Shown here: in pieces, positions 35,014 to 44,328 of the stretch
How the letters are laid out: each line of letters starts with the position of its first letter
Numbering within the stretch: the first letter of the stretch is position 1
Origin: Mycobacteroides saopaulense
GTDB lineage: Bacteria > Actinomycetota > Actinomycetes > Mycobacteriales > Mycobacteriaceae
Direction of reading: 5' to 3'
Assembly (NCBI RefSeq): GCF_001456355.1
Contig: NZ_CP010271.1
Span: 3,720,001-3,784,000, forward strand
DNA length: 64,000 bases
Notes under the pieces: model-generated
What the model was told of the DNA's origin: nothing
Database searches by the model: none
The model's input: only the letters and a program-made list of their open reading frames with translations
Position numbers and translations under genes: made by a program

Positions 35014-37290
35014 ATGGAACACGGCGGACAACAAGATCATTTTGCTGGAATCTTGGAACTTATGCGCGCAGGGACTTCTAATGCACTAAAGCAAGCCCAA
35101 GAACTGGCGCAACAGGTCCTTGAGCGTTCGGTAAGTTCGATCATATCCGATAGTGCTGCATTTGACGCGTTCGACCTGTTGGCGTGGCTGCGGTTAAGGG
35201 AAATTCCGCCAAATATCATGCCGGGCCAGAAGCCTATTGAAGATGGCATCTTGACGCCGATGTCCTTTGTCGCCCTGTCATTACTGCCGCGAGACAGTCG
35301 TGTACCCACCGAAACAGAGGGTGCATCGCCTGAGCTGACGTGGGCGACGATCAACAATTTGCATCAGACGTGTCAGGAATTGCATCGGATGAGTGTTGTG
35401 TATTGGGAGCTGAAAAAGTATCATCTGCGCGATAACTATCATATTGATTTCGCGTCAATTCACAGATTTTCGCGCCAGGAGACGTCAATAGAAGAAATAT
35501 ATTTCATTGAGGACACCATAGCAGGACATCTCTTTGATCTCAAAGAGATGAACGATGTTTTCAAATTTGTATACGGTGTCAGCTATGCGGAACTAATACA
35601 GATCAGAAATGCTATCGGCGACTGCTATATGGAGGGCTGGCTGGAATATTCTGCTCAGTCCGACCTCAATAATAGCGTCGTCTCTGCATCAGTTCTCGGT
35701 ACCTTTCCCGATGGCCTGCCGTTGGGAGAGCTAGGCACACTCGTCTCGTTCACGCCTGAAGTGGTAGCGGGCCGGTGCGGGGTAGATGTTGAACGCGTTA
35801 TCCGCGCACTTGATGTTTTGAGTGTCAATTTTAATTCCTCATTGAATCCGTGCGACCTGGTAGACGGGTACATGTGCGGCCGAAATCCATTTTCGACCGC
35901 AGTTCTACTAAGAGACGAGTCGGGAAATTACTGCGTCGTTCAAACCCTGGATAGTTATCGGATTAGGATGACCATTGAAAATGTACTGTATGACGAAACC
36001 ATCGATCATAAAGACCTCAATAAATTGAAGAGGAAATACGAGGAGCGTCGTCGGCTAGTCAGCGAAGGCGCAACTAATGAGCTTATTGAGGGCATCCTCG
36101 GACAGCCAGGGGTGGAAAACCTAAAATTCTATGGACCTATATTCAAGCATGGACAATACCTCGAACCGATAGAAAGTTACGGGAAAGAAAGAGCAATATC
36201 GGAGACGAAGGAATCGCACCTCGAAATAGATGGCTTCTTCTCTGTCGAAGACGTTGTGATACTAGTCGAAGTGAAAGGCCGCAGGTTGCGGGTGTACCCA
36301 GACGATATCCGAAAATTCGATGGGGAGATCAAAAAAGCGGTTGGCGAAGGCGCGCGACAATTAGAGACACTTACTCGACTTATCGAAACCAACCACGGAC
36401 TATGGATAAGAAAAGGGAAATCCATTCATTGGATTGACTTGATTCAAGTCTCCGAAATCGTACCGCTAGTGATAACACTCGACGACTACGGGGCCGCGAA
36501 CCTAGCCGTCAATGCATTCGGCGCAGACAACCAATGGGGTGTCATCCCTTATGTATGCTCATTGCACGATCTAGTGGTCATAGCAGAGATTTTCGATCAT
36601 CCAGCGGAATTTCTTGCCTATATTCGGCAGCGCCGACAAATCACACATTTAGCCCCTGCTGCCGATGAACTCGACCTGTTGGACGCATTCCTCGACGGAA
36701 CATTGATCGACTACACCGATCAAGAACCACCCCAAGACATCCTCCTCGATGTCACCCACAGGCTGTATACGTACATGTACTGGGCGCATGGCATCCATAA
36801 CACGCCCTACGCCCCAAAACCATCCCTCCAGGCCCCCGCCGAAATTTCACGCATTATCGCGTTCCTCACCGAATCAAAGAAACCAGGATGGTTCTGGTTT
36901 TCCGCCGGGCTGCTTAGCCTGACCAGGCGACACCAAGACGCCATCGCCAGCGCAATACAGCAGAGCGTGGAGCGCACCCAAGCCGACCAGCTACCGCATG
37001 ACTTCTCGTTTACCACAGGTCATCAGGAACCCCGGCTGCTCGTGGCTATCACCTGCCCCGAAGGATGGGATCAGACGGAAATCCAGACAATTCTTTCGTT
37101 TATTCTGATGAAGAAACGCTCTGAACTCAATCCCCGTGGCACGTTGAGCCTCATACTCGACTCGTCCGGGACGATACGGTATGGGGACTTGGTGATACCG
37201 GCTCTGAGCGTCACCGAGGACGGGCATCGCACGTTCTACTGGCCCAAATGGCACGGCAACTCGAACGAACAAACACCCACTGCGTCCTAA
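35014..37290 (+). CDS. Large orphan protein with PD-(D/E)XK nuclease core
   Basis: A 758-aa protein with no signal peptide or membrane helix. Its centre carries a PD-(D/E)XK (NERD/REase-like) signature: L-E-I-D-G-F-F with D406, then E419-V-K421 on the next strand, and Q449 in A-R-Q-L-E in the following helix, as in RecB/Cas4/NERD nucleases. The N-terminal 370 residues and C-terminal 300 residues are helical and unrecognised; they may sense or bind a target. The gene has much lower GC than its neighbours, rising near its 3' end. ATG 35014 is used; M17 (35062) is an alternative. It stands alone, so a single-gene defence nuclease is plausible but unproven. Confidence 0.75.
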   Translation: MEHGGQQDHFAGILELMRAGTSNALKQAQELAQQVLERSVSSIISDSAAFDAFDLLAWLRLREIPPNIMPGQKPIEDGILTPMSFVALSLLPRDSRVPTETEGASPELTWATINNLHQTCQELHRMSVVYWELKKYHLRDNYHIDFASIHRFSRQETSIEEIYFIEDTIAGHLFDLKEMNDVFKFVYGVSYAELIQIRNAIGDCYMEGWLEYSAQSDLNNSVVSASVLGTFPDGLPLGELGTLVSFTPEVVAGRCGVDVERVIRALDVLSVNFNSSLNPCDLVDGYMCGRNPFSTAVLLRDESGNYCVVQTLDSYRIRMTIENVLYDETIDHKDLNKLKRKYEERRRLVSEGATNELIEGILGQPGVENLKFYGPIFKHGQYLEPIESYGKERAISETKESHLEIDGFFSVEDVVILVEVKGRRLRVYPDDIRKFDGEIKKAVGEGARQLETLTRLIETNHGLWIRKGKSIHWIDLIQVSEIVPLVITLDDYGAANLAVNAFGADNQWGVIPYVCSLHDLVVIAEIFDHPAEFLAYIRQRRQITHLAPAADELDLLDAFLDGTLIDYTDQEPPQDILLDVTHRLYTYMYWAHGIHNTPYAPKPSLQAPAEISRIIAFLTESKKPGWFWFSAGLLSLTRRHQDAIASAIQQSVERTQADQLPHDFSFTTGHQEPRLLVAITCPEGWDQTEIQTILSFILMKKRSELNPRGTLSLILDSSGTIRYGDLVIPALSVTEDGHRTFYWPKWHGNSNEQTPTAS

Positions 37291-37502
37291 CCCTCGCAGG
37301 CCAAGCCGTCTCCGTCTCGATCCAGCTTGGCCGAGTAAGCCGGTGCGCCACGCGGAATGTGGTAGTTGCCGTCCGCCGCCGCGGAGCTGCTCCTCGACGA
37401 GCGCGGTGAGGACCTGATGCGGCGCTCAGTCGCCTTTTGGACGCCCCGGATACGGGACGCGCACAGATTGAACCGCTGCATGCCCGATCGCACCAACGTC
37501 AT
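37287..37502 (-). pseudogene. Excalibur calcium-binding domain fragment
   Basis: The last 26 residues fit the Excalibur domain tail: D-G-N-Y-H-I-P-R-G, then P-A-Y-S-A-K-L, then D-R-D-G-D-G-L-A-C-E, the calcium-binding D-x-D-x-D-G loop. Upstream the frame is short, basic and without the expected signal peptide or first cysteine, so the 5' part looks lost or replaced. Its stop overlaps the nuclease stop by three bases, placing it exactly at the right island junction. Confidence 0.6.
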
Positions 37503-37611
37503 CGCGACGGCCCCACGATGGGCTCGGGAATGTCGTCGCGGGGGCTATCCGCCGTCGCCAATGACGGCTTCAGGGCCATGTAGCACCCGAGGTAGCTTGA
37601 GCGCCTTCGTA

Positions 37612-38055
37612 TTAGGCGGGCACGCAGACGATGACCGGGATGTCCCGGTCGGTGTTCTTCTGATACCCCGCATAGCCGGGGTTGACCTTGACGATCGTCG
37701 GCCACAGCGCGGCCTTCTCCTCGGCCGAAGCGGTGTGTGCCGTGTAGGGCCGTGCCACGTCGTCGACGGCGATCTCGACGGCCGGGTTGGCCACCAGATT
37801 CTTGTACCAGGCCGGGTTTTCGGTGCCGCCCCCGTACGAGGCCACCAGCACTACCTTGTCGGGCTCGTAGATCGGCGCGGTCAGCAGCGTGCCGCGGCGC
37901 TGCCCGGTCTTGCTGCCGATGGTGAACAACTCCACCGGCTGCATCCCCAGCACCTTCTTGGGATAGCGCCCGCCGGTCAATGCCAGCAGCACCCGGTGCC
38001 CGTTCTCCAGACCCCACGCACCGGCACGGATCGCCCAATCGGGTTGCTTGCTCAT
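37612..38055 (-). CDS. Deazaflavin-dependent nitroreductase (DUF385/Ddn family)
   Basis: A 147-aa protein with the Ddn-family core: L-F-T-I-G-S-K-T-G-Q-R-R near residue 50, L-V-A-S-Y-G-G-G near 70, then P-A-W-Y-K-N-L-V-A-N-P-A-V-E-I, and a last D-I-P-V-I-V-C. These proteins bind F420H2 and can reduce menaquinone or nitro compounds. ATG 38055. A paralogue lies 10 bases upstream in the same direction; the two are probably one transcription unit. Confidence 0.88.
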   Translation of the reverse strand: MSKQPDWAIRAGAWGLENGHRVLLALTGGRYPKKVLGMQPVELFTIGSKTGQRRGTLLTAPIYEPDKVVLVASYGGGTENPAWYKNLVANPAVEIAVDDVARPYTAHTASAEEKAALWPTIVKVNPGYAGYQKNTDRDIPVIVCVPA

Positions 38056-38065
38056 AGAAGTCTCC

Positions 38066-38521
38066 TTAGACCGGTTCGCAAATGACCACGGGGATGTCCC
38101 GGGCGGTGCTGCGCTGATATCCCGCGTACGGATTCCCGAATCCCCGGGTGATCTCCGGCCACAGCTCGGCCTTCTCCTGCGTGGAGGCGGTCCGGGCGAT
38201 GTACGGCTTCGTCTCGCCGCGCACGGTGATCTCGACATTCGGATTGGCGACGAGGTTCAGATACCACGCGGGGTGATGCGAGGCGCCTCCCAACGAGGCG
38301 ATCACGACGATCCGCTCCGGTGTGAAGATGGGCGAGCTCAACAACGAGGAGCGGCGTTCACCCGACTTGCGCCCGATGGTGTGCAGTTCCAGCGTCGGCA
38401 TGAAACCGAGCTTGTGCGGCCAGCGGCCACCGGTCAGCTTCAACAGCGCCCGGTGCCCGTTCTCCAGCACCCATGCGCCGGTCTCGGCGGCCCAGTCAGG
38501 CGTCTTCTGCTTGTCGCCCAT
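38066..38521 (-). CDS. Deazaflavin-dependent nitroreductase paralogue (DUF385/Ddn family)
   Basis: A 151-aa protein of the same type as its downstream neighbour: T-I-G-R-K-S-G-E-R-R near residue 48, I-A-S-L-G-G-A near 74, P-A-W-Y-L-N-L-V-A-N-P-N-V-E-I, and R-D-I-P-V-V-I at the end. The tandem copies differ enough to suggest an old duplication. F420H2-dependent reduction is inferred from family. It lies 27 bases from the thioesterase stop. Confidence 0.88.
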   Translation of the reverse strand: MGDKQKTPDWAAETGAWVLENGHRALLKLTGGRWPHKLGFMPTLELHTIGRKSGERRSSLLSSPIFTPERIVVIASLGGASHHPAWYLNLVANPNVEITVRGETKPYIARTASTQEKAELWPEITRGFGNPYAGYQRSTARDIPVVICEPV

Positions 38522-38548
38522 GCACGTCTCCCTCGTCAGGTAGCCCGA

Positions 38549-39388
38549 TCAGTTTACCGGCACCATGGCGAGCTGGCGAGACTGCACCACCAGAGCGCCT
38601 TCGGAGTCGATGACGGTGTGTTCGGAATCGAACCAGTGCTGCCCGATCTGATTGGTGCTGCAGAGCACCCGCAGCCAGCCGTCCGCGGGCAACGTACGCA
38701 GATACGTGGTCAGCTGCACGGTAGGCGCCCAGCCGAAGCGCCCCAGCGGGAACGTCACCGGCACCGAGATGTCACCGCACACCAAGGCGAACAACCCGTC
38801 GGGCGCCATATCCCGCGGGCGTGCCCACAGCACGATCTCGGGCTTGCCGCGCTCGCTCAGGTCGCTCATCGACCGTAGCGACGGCCGCACGTCGATGCCG
38901 CCGAACAGGTGGAAGATCTCCCCCATCGGATGGCCTTCGCCGATGGGGGCCACCCCGGGCGGTGGTTCGGCGGGCAGCTGGGTGAGTGCCGGCGGCAGGG
39001 CCGTCAACAGTGGACCCACATGCTGTTCGGGAGTTCCCAGCGTGACGACGGCGTGGACCGCCGTGCGGTCGCCCTGGACGAGCTCGGCATCGACGAGCGA
39101 GATCTGTCGGCCGCGCTTGCGCACCGACGTGCGCACCTGCATGTCGCCGGGCGAAGGTGCGAACAGGTAGCTCGCGCTGACGGCAATGGGCTCGCTCTCC
39201 CCTGCAGACGGGCCACTCGCGTCAAGACCTTCAGCCAGCGTCTCGCGTGCGGCACCGGCGAGCAGCGCCAGCATGACGCCGCCGTGCAGCTTCGGTCCGA
39301 TGGTCCAGATGTCGCTTAGGTGCGCGTCGAAGAGCCCATCGCCCGCGGGGGTGAGGGACATTGCTTGCGCGAAGGGAGCATTAACCAC
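38549..39388 (-). CDS. Double hot-dog acyl-CoA thioesterase-like protein (Rv0499-like)
   Basis: A 279-aa protein with two tandem hot-dog units. The first has W-T-I-G-P-K-L-H-G-G-V-M-L near residue 28 and a strand with I-A-V-S-A-S-Y-L-F-A-P; the second has Q-L-T-T-Y-L-R and F-D-S-E-H-T-V-I. This resembles TesB-type thioesterases, but the catalytic triad is not clear. GTG 39388; an internal ATG at 39361 (M-S-L-T-P) is possible. It precedes the isomerase by six bases, the same order as Rv0498-Rv0499. Confidence 0.82.
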   Translation of the reverse strand: MVNAPFAQAMSLTPAGDGLFDAHLSDIWTIGPKLHGGVMLALLAGAARETLAEGLDASGPSAGESEPIAVSASYLFAPSPGDMQVRTSVRKRGRQISLVDAELVQGDRTAVHAVVTLGTPEQHVGPLLTALPPALTQLPAEPPPGVAPIGEGHPMGEIFHLFGGIDVRPSLRSMSDLSERGKPEIVLWARPRDMAPDGLFALVCGDISVPVTFPLGRFGWAPTVQLTTYLRTLPADGWLRVLCSTNQIGQHWFDSEHTVIDSEGALVVQSRQLAMVPVN

Positions 39389-39393
39389 GCCGT

Positions 39394-40239
39394 CTATCGC
39401 ACCAGATGGGTTCTGGCGAACTCCAGCGACTCCCTCAGAATGGCCTCACGCTGGTCTTCGGTGCGGGCGGTCGAGGTGTGCACCTCCAGTACCACCTGCC
39501 CGGTGAAATCGCCGGTCGCCAGCTCCCGGCATACCTGCGCGACGGGCTGAGTTCCCTTGCCGGGCACCAGATGTTCATCGACCGAGGCACCCGTGCCATC
39601 GGTGAGATGCAGGTGCGTCAGCCCCGATCCCATCCGGCGCATCATGTCCAACGCATCGGTCCCGGCGGTGGCGGTGTGCGACAGGTCGAGGGTGTAGTGC
39701 GCGTGATTGGCGTCGGTGGGATCGAAGGACGGCGCAAAGGCCGAGACTCCGATTCCCGGCCTGCCGCCGCGGCGCTTCATGCGCTCCACCGACGTCTGCC
39801 CGGCACCGAAGAGACGGTCGGCCCGTAACGGGAACATGTTCTCCACCGCTACGTGAACATCACTCGAATCCTCTAGCGAGGCAACCTGTTCGGCGAATCC
39901 CTCGGCATAACGGCGCTGCCACCGAAACGGCGGGTGCACCACGACAGTTTGAGCGCCCAGTTTCTCGGCTGCCCGAACGCTTCGCTCCAACTTGGGAATC
40001 GGGTTCGCACCCCAGACGCGCTGCGACACAAGCAGGCACGGGGCGTGCACGGACAGCACCGGCATGTCGTACTTGCGGGAGAGTTTGGCAACGGCGCTGA
40101 CGTCCTGACTCACCGCCTCGGCCCACACCATGAGCTCGACACCGTCGTACCCGAGCCGGGCCGCATACTCGAATGCCGCTTCGGTTTTGAGCGGATACAC
40201 CGAGGCCGTAGACAGACCAACCTTGATCGCGGGGCGCAC
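39394..40239 (-). CDS. Sugar phosphate isomerase/epimerase-like TIM barrel (Rv0498-like)
   Basis: A 281-aa xylose isomerase-like barrel. Metal ligands are suggested by V-E-L-M near residue 35, V-V-V-H-P-P near 100, V-A-V-E-N near 130 and T-L-D-L-S-H near 184, with H-L-H-L-T-D-G-T-G later and V-L-E-V-H at the end. The substrate is unknown. GTG 40239 is 16 bases past the stop of the membrane-protein gene, and the thioesterase follows by six bases, so the three probably form one transcript. Confidence 0.87.
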   Translation of the reverse strand: MRPAIKVGLSTASVYPLKTEAAFEYAARLGYDGVELMVWAEAVSQDVSAVAKLSRKYDMPVLSVHAPCLLVSQRVWGANPIPKLERSVRAAEKLGAQTVVVHPPFRWQRRYAEGFAEQVASLEDSSDVHVAVENMFPLRADRLFGAGQTSVERMKRRGGRPGIGVSAFAPSFDPTDANHAHYTLDLSHTATAGTDALDMMRRMGSGLTHLHLTDGTGASVDEHLVPGKGTQPVAQVCRELATGDFTGQVVLEVHTSTARTEDQREAILRESLEFARTHLVR

Positions 40240-40255
40240 GGTTGGATAACGCTAC

Positions 40256-41539
40256 CTAATCAACCGCTTGCAGCATGAGCACAAGTGGGCCGAACGCGAT
40301 CAGAGCACCCACCACGATCGCAATGAGAATGCTGGCCAGGTCCACCGTCTTGCGAATCACCCACAGCGAGGCGACCAGGATTGCGATGAACAACACACCC
40401 AGGACCAGCGCGATGCCCTGATTCCAGCTCCACAGCTCGCGGAACCCGAAGAAGAGACCAGCGCCCGCAGCGGCCGCCAACAGATACTGCGCGGCAATCC
40501 AGCTGCCCTGCAGGTAAGTCTTGATCTTCTCCCGACGGTCGGCCTTGGCCTCGGCTGTGCCGGGTTGGGGCTTCTTGTCGGTGTCGACCGCGGCAAGCTG
40601 GCCGGCTTCCGGCTCGGCGAGACTGCCGTGCTCGTCGACCAGTTCCTGAAGCTCGTGCTCCAGCTGGTAGTCGTCTTCCCGGTCCTCGAACTCGTCGTCC
40701 TCGACATCCTGCTCGGCATCGTGGGAGGTCCACTCGACGGCAGAGCCGTGCGCGTACTCGGCGTACTCCTGGTCCTCTTCGTATTCGTCCTCTTCGGACT
40801 CCGGCTCGTCGCGCTCCGCGTAGTCCGTGTGGTCCGCGGTCTGCGCATGTGTGTCTTCGTGAGATTCGGCCTCCGGCTCCGGCTGCACGACGGCGACGGG
40901 CTCGGGTTCTGGTTCGGGCTCAGGTTCGGGTTGCTTCACGGGCTCGGGGCGAGACACCGGCACGATCGGAGCGGCGGGAGGGGCCGGTGTGGTAGCGGCG
41001 GGCTCAGGCGCCGGCTCGGACTTGGGTTCGTTGGTGACGGGGGAAATGACACCGGTGGCGTCGTTGAAATCGATCGATTTGCGCGGTTCGCCCGGCCGGG
41101 TGACGGGCGTAGGGGTCGGCGGGAAGATGCTGCGCAGCGAGGACGCCATCGAGGACGGTTGCGTCGGCGCCGGGGGCTGCGTAGTGGCGGTGCCACGCCG
41201 CGCAGCTTCGTCGGCCATGCTGTCGCCGCCGAACAACGCGTCCTCGTTGGAACGCAGGTAGGAACGTGCCTCTTGTTGGGTCGCAGCCTCGGGAGCCTTC
41301 GGCGCCGACGGCGGTGTCGCCGCCTCGGGAGCCGCCGACGGAGCCGGGTTGGGGCGCGCGCGGCCGCCCTTCTTATCGCGGATGACGGGTATCTCACCGG
41401 TCAGCTCGGCCACCGGGATCGCGTCGGCATTGCCCCGCATCCGGCGACGATGCCCGCTGATCTTGCCTTCGGCGGCGCCATTGCGCGCCAGCAGCTCGGC
41501 AACCGATACCGGCCGCTGCGTGTCGTCTGACTCGCTCAT
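40256..41539 (-). CDS. Acidic, Pro/Glu-rich membrane protein (Rv0497-like)
   Basis: A 427-aa protein. Residues 1-110 are basic and polar, 110-330 are a long low-complexity stretch rich in Pro, Glu and Ala, with E-P-E-P-E-P repeats near 205-215, and 330-425 contain four hydrophobic helices. The protein would be anchored by its C-terminus with a large disordered cytoplasmic N-terminus. Equivalent to Rv0497. No enzymatic motif is seen; length differs between species because of the repeat region. Confidence 0.8.
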   Translation of the reverse strand: MSESDDTQRPVSVAELLARNGAAEGKISGHRRRMRGNADAIPVAELTGEIPVIRDKKGGRARPNPAPSAAPEAATPPSAPKAPEAATQQEARSYLRSNEDALFGGDSMADEAARRGTATTQPPAPTQPSSMASSLRSIFPPTPTPVTRPGEPRKSIDFNDATGVISPVTNEPKSEPAPEPAATTPAPPAAPIVPVSRPEPVKQPEPEPEPEPEPVAVVQPEPEAESHEDTHAQTADHTDYAERDEPESEEDEYEEDQEYAEYAHGSAVEWTSHDAEQDVEDDEFEDREDDYQLEHELQELVDEHGSLAEPEAGQLAAVDTDKKPQPGTAEAKADRREKIKTYLQGSWIAAQYLLAAAAGAGLFFGFRELWSWNQGIALVLGVLFIAILVASLWVIRKTVDLASILIAIVVGALIAFGPLVLMLQAVD

Positions 41540-41597
41540 GTCCTTCTCCTACCGTCCGAAGCTAATGTCGCCGGCTCTGCGGCTCCGGGGACGGGTC

Positions 41598-42545
41598 TTA
41601 GTCAACGAATGCCGTGCCATCTGCTTCGCTATCCAGCTTGCGCAGAATTAGCCCCTCGCGCAGGGCCCATGGACAGATGTCGACCGCCTCTAACGACAGA
41701 GCACGCATGCTTGCCTCTGCCACGAGTGCTCCGGCGACGATCTGAGGCGCCCTGTCGACACTGACTCCCTCCAACTCCGCACGGTCTGCGGTCGTCATTC
41801 GCGAGATGAACGCGATCAACTGACGCAGGCCGCTAGCTGTAAGTGTCCTCTTAACACGTGGTCCTGCGCCGGAAGGTGCAGCACCGGTGAGTCGCGCGAG
41901 CGACCGGAACGTTTTCGAGGACGCTACGGCCAGATCGGGCACCCCTGCCGCCGCCACCTGCTTGGCGGCGTCGACCAGTTCCGATTCCAGCCAGTCACGC
42001 AGCATAGCGACGCGGCGACGTCCCGGCGGATCTTCGGCCAACCACTCCCGAGTCAGTCGTCCGGCGCCCAGGGGCAGGGATAACGCGATGTCGGGTTCTT
42101 CGTCGACTCCGCAGGACAGCTCCAGGGAACCACCACCGATGTCGAGGTTGATGATGCGTCCCGCGCTCCAGCCGTACCAGCGCCGCACCGCCAGGAAGGT
42201 CAGCCGCGACTCGTTGACCCCGGAGAGGACCGCGAGGTCCACACCCGTCTCCTTCTTAACGCGCGCCAGCACCTCATCGGAGTTGGTGGCATCGCGTACC
42301 GCCGAGGTGGCGAACGCCATGATCTCCGCGCAGCCCGAGCTGCGGGCAATCTTGGAGAACTCCTGGATGGTGTGCACCAGGCTGTCGGAGCCCTTACGCG
42401 TCAGCTTGCCGGACTCGTCGATGGCCTCGGCCAGACGCAGCGCCGCCTTGGTGGAACTCATGGGTGTGGGGTGACCACCCCGTCGGGCATCGACCACCAA
42501 CAGGTGCACCGTGTTGCTGCCGACATCCAGCACGCCTAATCGCAC
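41598..42545 (-). CDS. ppx: Exopolyphosphatase / pppGpp phosphohydrolase family protein
   Basis: A 315-aa Ppx/GppA-family protein with the ASKHA fold. Phosphate loops are L-D-V-G-S-N-T-V-H near residue 6 and L-D-I-G-G-G-S-L-E near 140; A-F-A-T-S-A-V-R-D is also typical. Mycobacteria carry two such genes; this is the Rv0496 position (Ppx1), a short-chain exopolyphosphatase in Mtb. GTG 42545 sits only 34 bases from the divergent GTG at 42580, so their promoters overlap. Confidence 0.92.
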   Translation of the reverse strand: MRLGVLDVGSNTVHLLVVDARRGGHPTPMSSTKAALRLAEAIDESGKLTRKGSDSLVHTIQEFSKIARSSGCAEIMAFATSAVRDATNSDEVLARVKKETGVDLAVLSGVNESRLTFLAVRRWYGWSAGRIINLDIGGGSLELSCGVDEEPDIALSLPLGAGRLTREWLAEDPPGRRRVAMLRDWLESELVDAAKQVAAAGVPDLAVASSKTFRSLARLTGAAPSGAGPRVKRTLTASGLRQLIAFISRMTTADRAELEGVSVDRAPQIVAGALVAEASMRALSLEAVDICPWALREGLILRKLDSEADGTAFVD

Positions 42546-42579
42546 GCAGCACAGGTTAGTGGGTCTACCGTTTACATCT

Positions 42580-43395
42580 GTGACGACGCTGCCAAAACAG
42601 CCCTTTGGACGTGACGCCTCCCTCGACGGCCAGGAGGTGGAGCTCGACTTCGCCCGCGAGTGGGTGGAGTTCTACGACCCGGAGAATCCGGAGCATTTGA
42701 TCAAGGCCGACATGACCTGGCTGCTGTCGCATTGGACCTGCGTGTTCGGGACTCCGGCGTGCCAGGGAACCGTTGCTGGACGACCAGACGACGGTTGCTG
42801 CTCGCATGGGGCCTTTTTGTCGGACGCCGATGACCGGGCGAATCTGGACGACTCGGTGAAGAAGCTCACCGACGCGGACTGGCAATTCCGGGACAAGGGG
42901 CTGGGCCGCAAGGGCTACCTGGAGAAAGACGAGCTCGATGGGGAAAAGCAGTGGCGCACACGCAAGTACAAGGGCGCGTGCATCTTCCTGAACCGTCCCG
43001 GCTTCGCCGGCGGCATCGGCTGCGCCCTGCATTCCAAGGCCCTCAAACTGGGTGTGGAGCCGTTGACGATGAAGCCCGAGGTGTGCTGGCAGCTGCCGAT
43101 TCGGCGGACCCAGGCCTGGGTGGACCGTCCGGATGGTTCGCAGATCCTCAAGACGACGATTACCGAGTACGACCGGCGCGGTTGGGGTGAAGGCGGCGCC
43201 GATCTGCATTGGTACTGCACGGGAGACCCCGCCGCCCACGTCGGCAAGAAGCAGGTGTGGCAGTCCTACGGACCGGAACTGACGGAGCTTCTGGGCGAGA
43301 AGGCGTATGCGGAGCTGGCCGCGATGTGCAAACGACGCCGGGGCCTTGGGCTGATCGCGGTGCATCCGGCGACGGTGGCCGCAGGCCCTCACTAG
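42580..43395 (+). CDS. Conserved Cys-rich protein (Rv0495c-like)
   Basis: A 271-aa protein with several conserved cysteines: [10 protein letters not shown] near residue 56, [10 protein letters not shown] near 75, [10 protein letters not shown] near 134 and G-C-A-L-H near 148, which could hold a metal or FeS centre. A Trp-rich C-terminal half follows. GTG 42580 is chosen; the open frame extends to 42511, which would overlap the divergent ppx gene. Conserved in mycobacteria without assigned chemistry. Confidence 0.83.
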   Translation: MTTLPKQPFGRDASLDGQEVELDFAREWVEFYDPENPEHLIKADMTWLLSHWTCVFGTPACQGTVAGRPDDGCCSHGAFLSDADDRANLDDSVKKLTDADWQFRDKGLGRKGYLEKDELDGEKQWRTRKYKGACIFLNRPGFAGGIGCALHSKALKLGVEPLTMKPEVCWQLPIRRTQAWVDRPDGSQILKTTITEYDRRGWGEGGADLHWYCTGDPAAHVGKKQVWQSYGPELTELLGEKAYAELAAMCKRRRGLGLIAVHPATVAAGPH

Positions 43396-43407
43396 CTCCT
43401 CGCTCGG

Positions 43408-44274
43408 CTAGAGCCCGGAGAAGAGGTCGGTCTCGGGCGCGGCCACATCGACCCGGGTGTGCGCGAGTTCGAACTTTTCCGTCGGCCACAGGTGTTGTCG
43501 CCATGTCCACGGCACCAGGAAGAACGGCCCGTTGGGGTCGACCTGCGACGCGTGCGCACGCAGCGCCCTGTCTCGCACGGGGAAGTAGTCACCGCAGGCG
43601 ACCTCGGTTGTCGCCCGGCGGCCCCGCAGTCTGCGCGTCAGCAGGCCCGCCGCTCGCACCCAGCCGGGCACCGCCACATCGCCCAAGCGAGGATCCGCCG
43701 GCGCACCGGATGCGCGTCGTGGGATGCGACTGACCGCCCGCTCCGCCCGACCCGCGAACCGCACCATTCGCGGTGTGACCCGAACGATTTCATGAAAGTA
43801 GTAGAGCTTGGCCACACTGCTGCAGGCGTGATAGGCCGCTACAGCCATCTGGTGGCAGCGGACGTGATCGGGGTGCGGATAGCCGCCGCACTCGTTGTAG
43901 GTGAGCATCACATGCGGCTGGAAATGCCCGATCAGCTCCACCAGGCGCGCCACCGACTCGGTGAGCGGCACCCGAGCAAAGCCATCCGCCGGCAACAAAC
44001 TGGGATTCAATTGCAGGCCGGAATCCATGAATCCCAGCCAATGATGTTCGACACCAAGGGTTTTAGCGGCGAGCGCCATTTCCTCACGACGCACATCGGA
44101 CAGGTTCTCCCGGACACCTGGCAGCTTCATCGCCGGATTGAGGATGTCACCGCGCTCTCCACCGGTGGCCGTCACAACGAGGACCTCATGGCCCTCGGCC
44201 GCGTACTTGGCCAGGGTCGCCGCACCGCGGCTCGACTCGTCGTCCGGGTGGGCGTGCACCGCCATCAACCGCAT
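43408..44274 (-). CDS. Mca/MshB-like GlcNAc de-N-acetylase (mycothiol amidase family)
   Basis: A 288-aa zinc amidase. The zinc motif is A-V-H-A-H-P-D-D-E near residues 4-12, and the third ligand is in G-G-Y-P-H-P-D-H near 140. T-G-G-E-R-G-D-I-L-N-P is shared with mycothiol S-conjugate amidase Mca, and the 288-aa length matches. Because Mca is normally encoded elsewhere, this may be a paralogue acting on a related thiol or glycan. ATG 44274. It follows an SRPBCC gene by 54 bases. Confidence 0.87.
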   Translation of the reverse strand: MRLMAVHAHPDDESSRGAATLAKYAAEGHEVLVVTATGGERGDILNPAMKLPGVRENLSDVRREEMALAAKTLGVEHHWLGFMDSGLQLNPSLLPADGFARVPLTESVARLVELIGHFQPHVMLTYNECGGYPHPDHVRCHQMAVAAYHACSSVAKLYYFHEIVRVTPRMVRFAGRAERAVSRIPRRASGAPADPRLGDVAVPGWVRAAGLLTRRLRGRRATTEVACGDYFPVRDRALRAHASQVDPNGPFFLVPWTWRQHLWPTEKFELAHTRVDVAAPETDLFSGL

Positions 44275-44328
44275 GTGGTCAGTGGAACACAGTCCACCAG
44301 GCGCACGACGCACGGCCGGGCAGCGCTG

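Noticed and set aside
40268..41530. 420-codon rightward open frame
   Set aside because: Antisense to the Pro/Glu-rich membrane-protein gene; its low-complexity composition simply mirrors the repeats.
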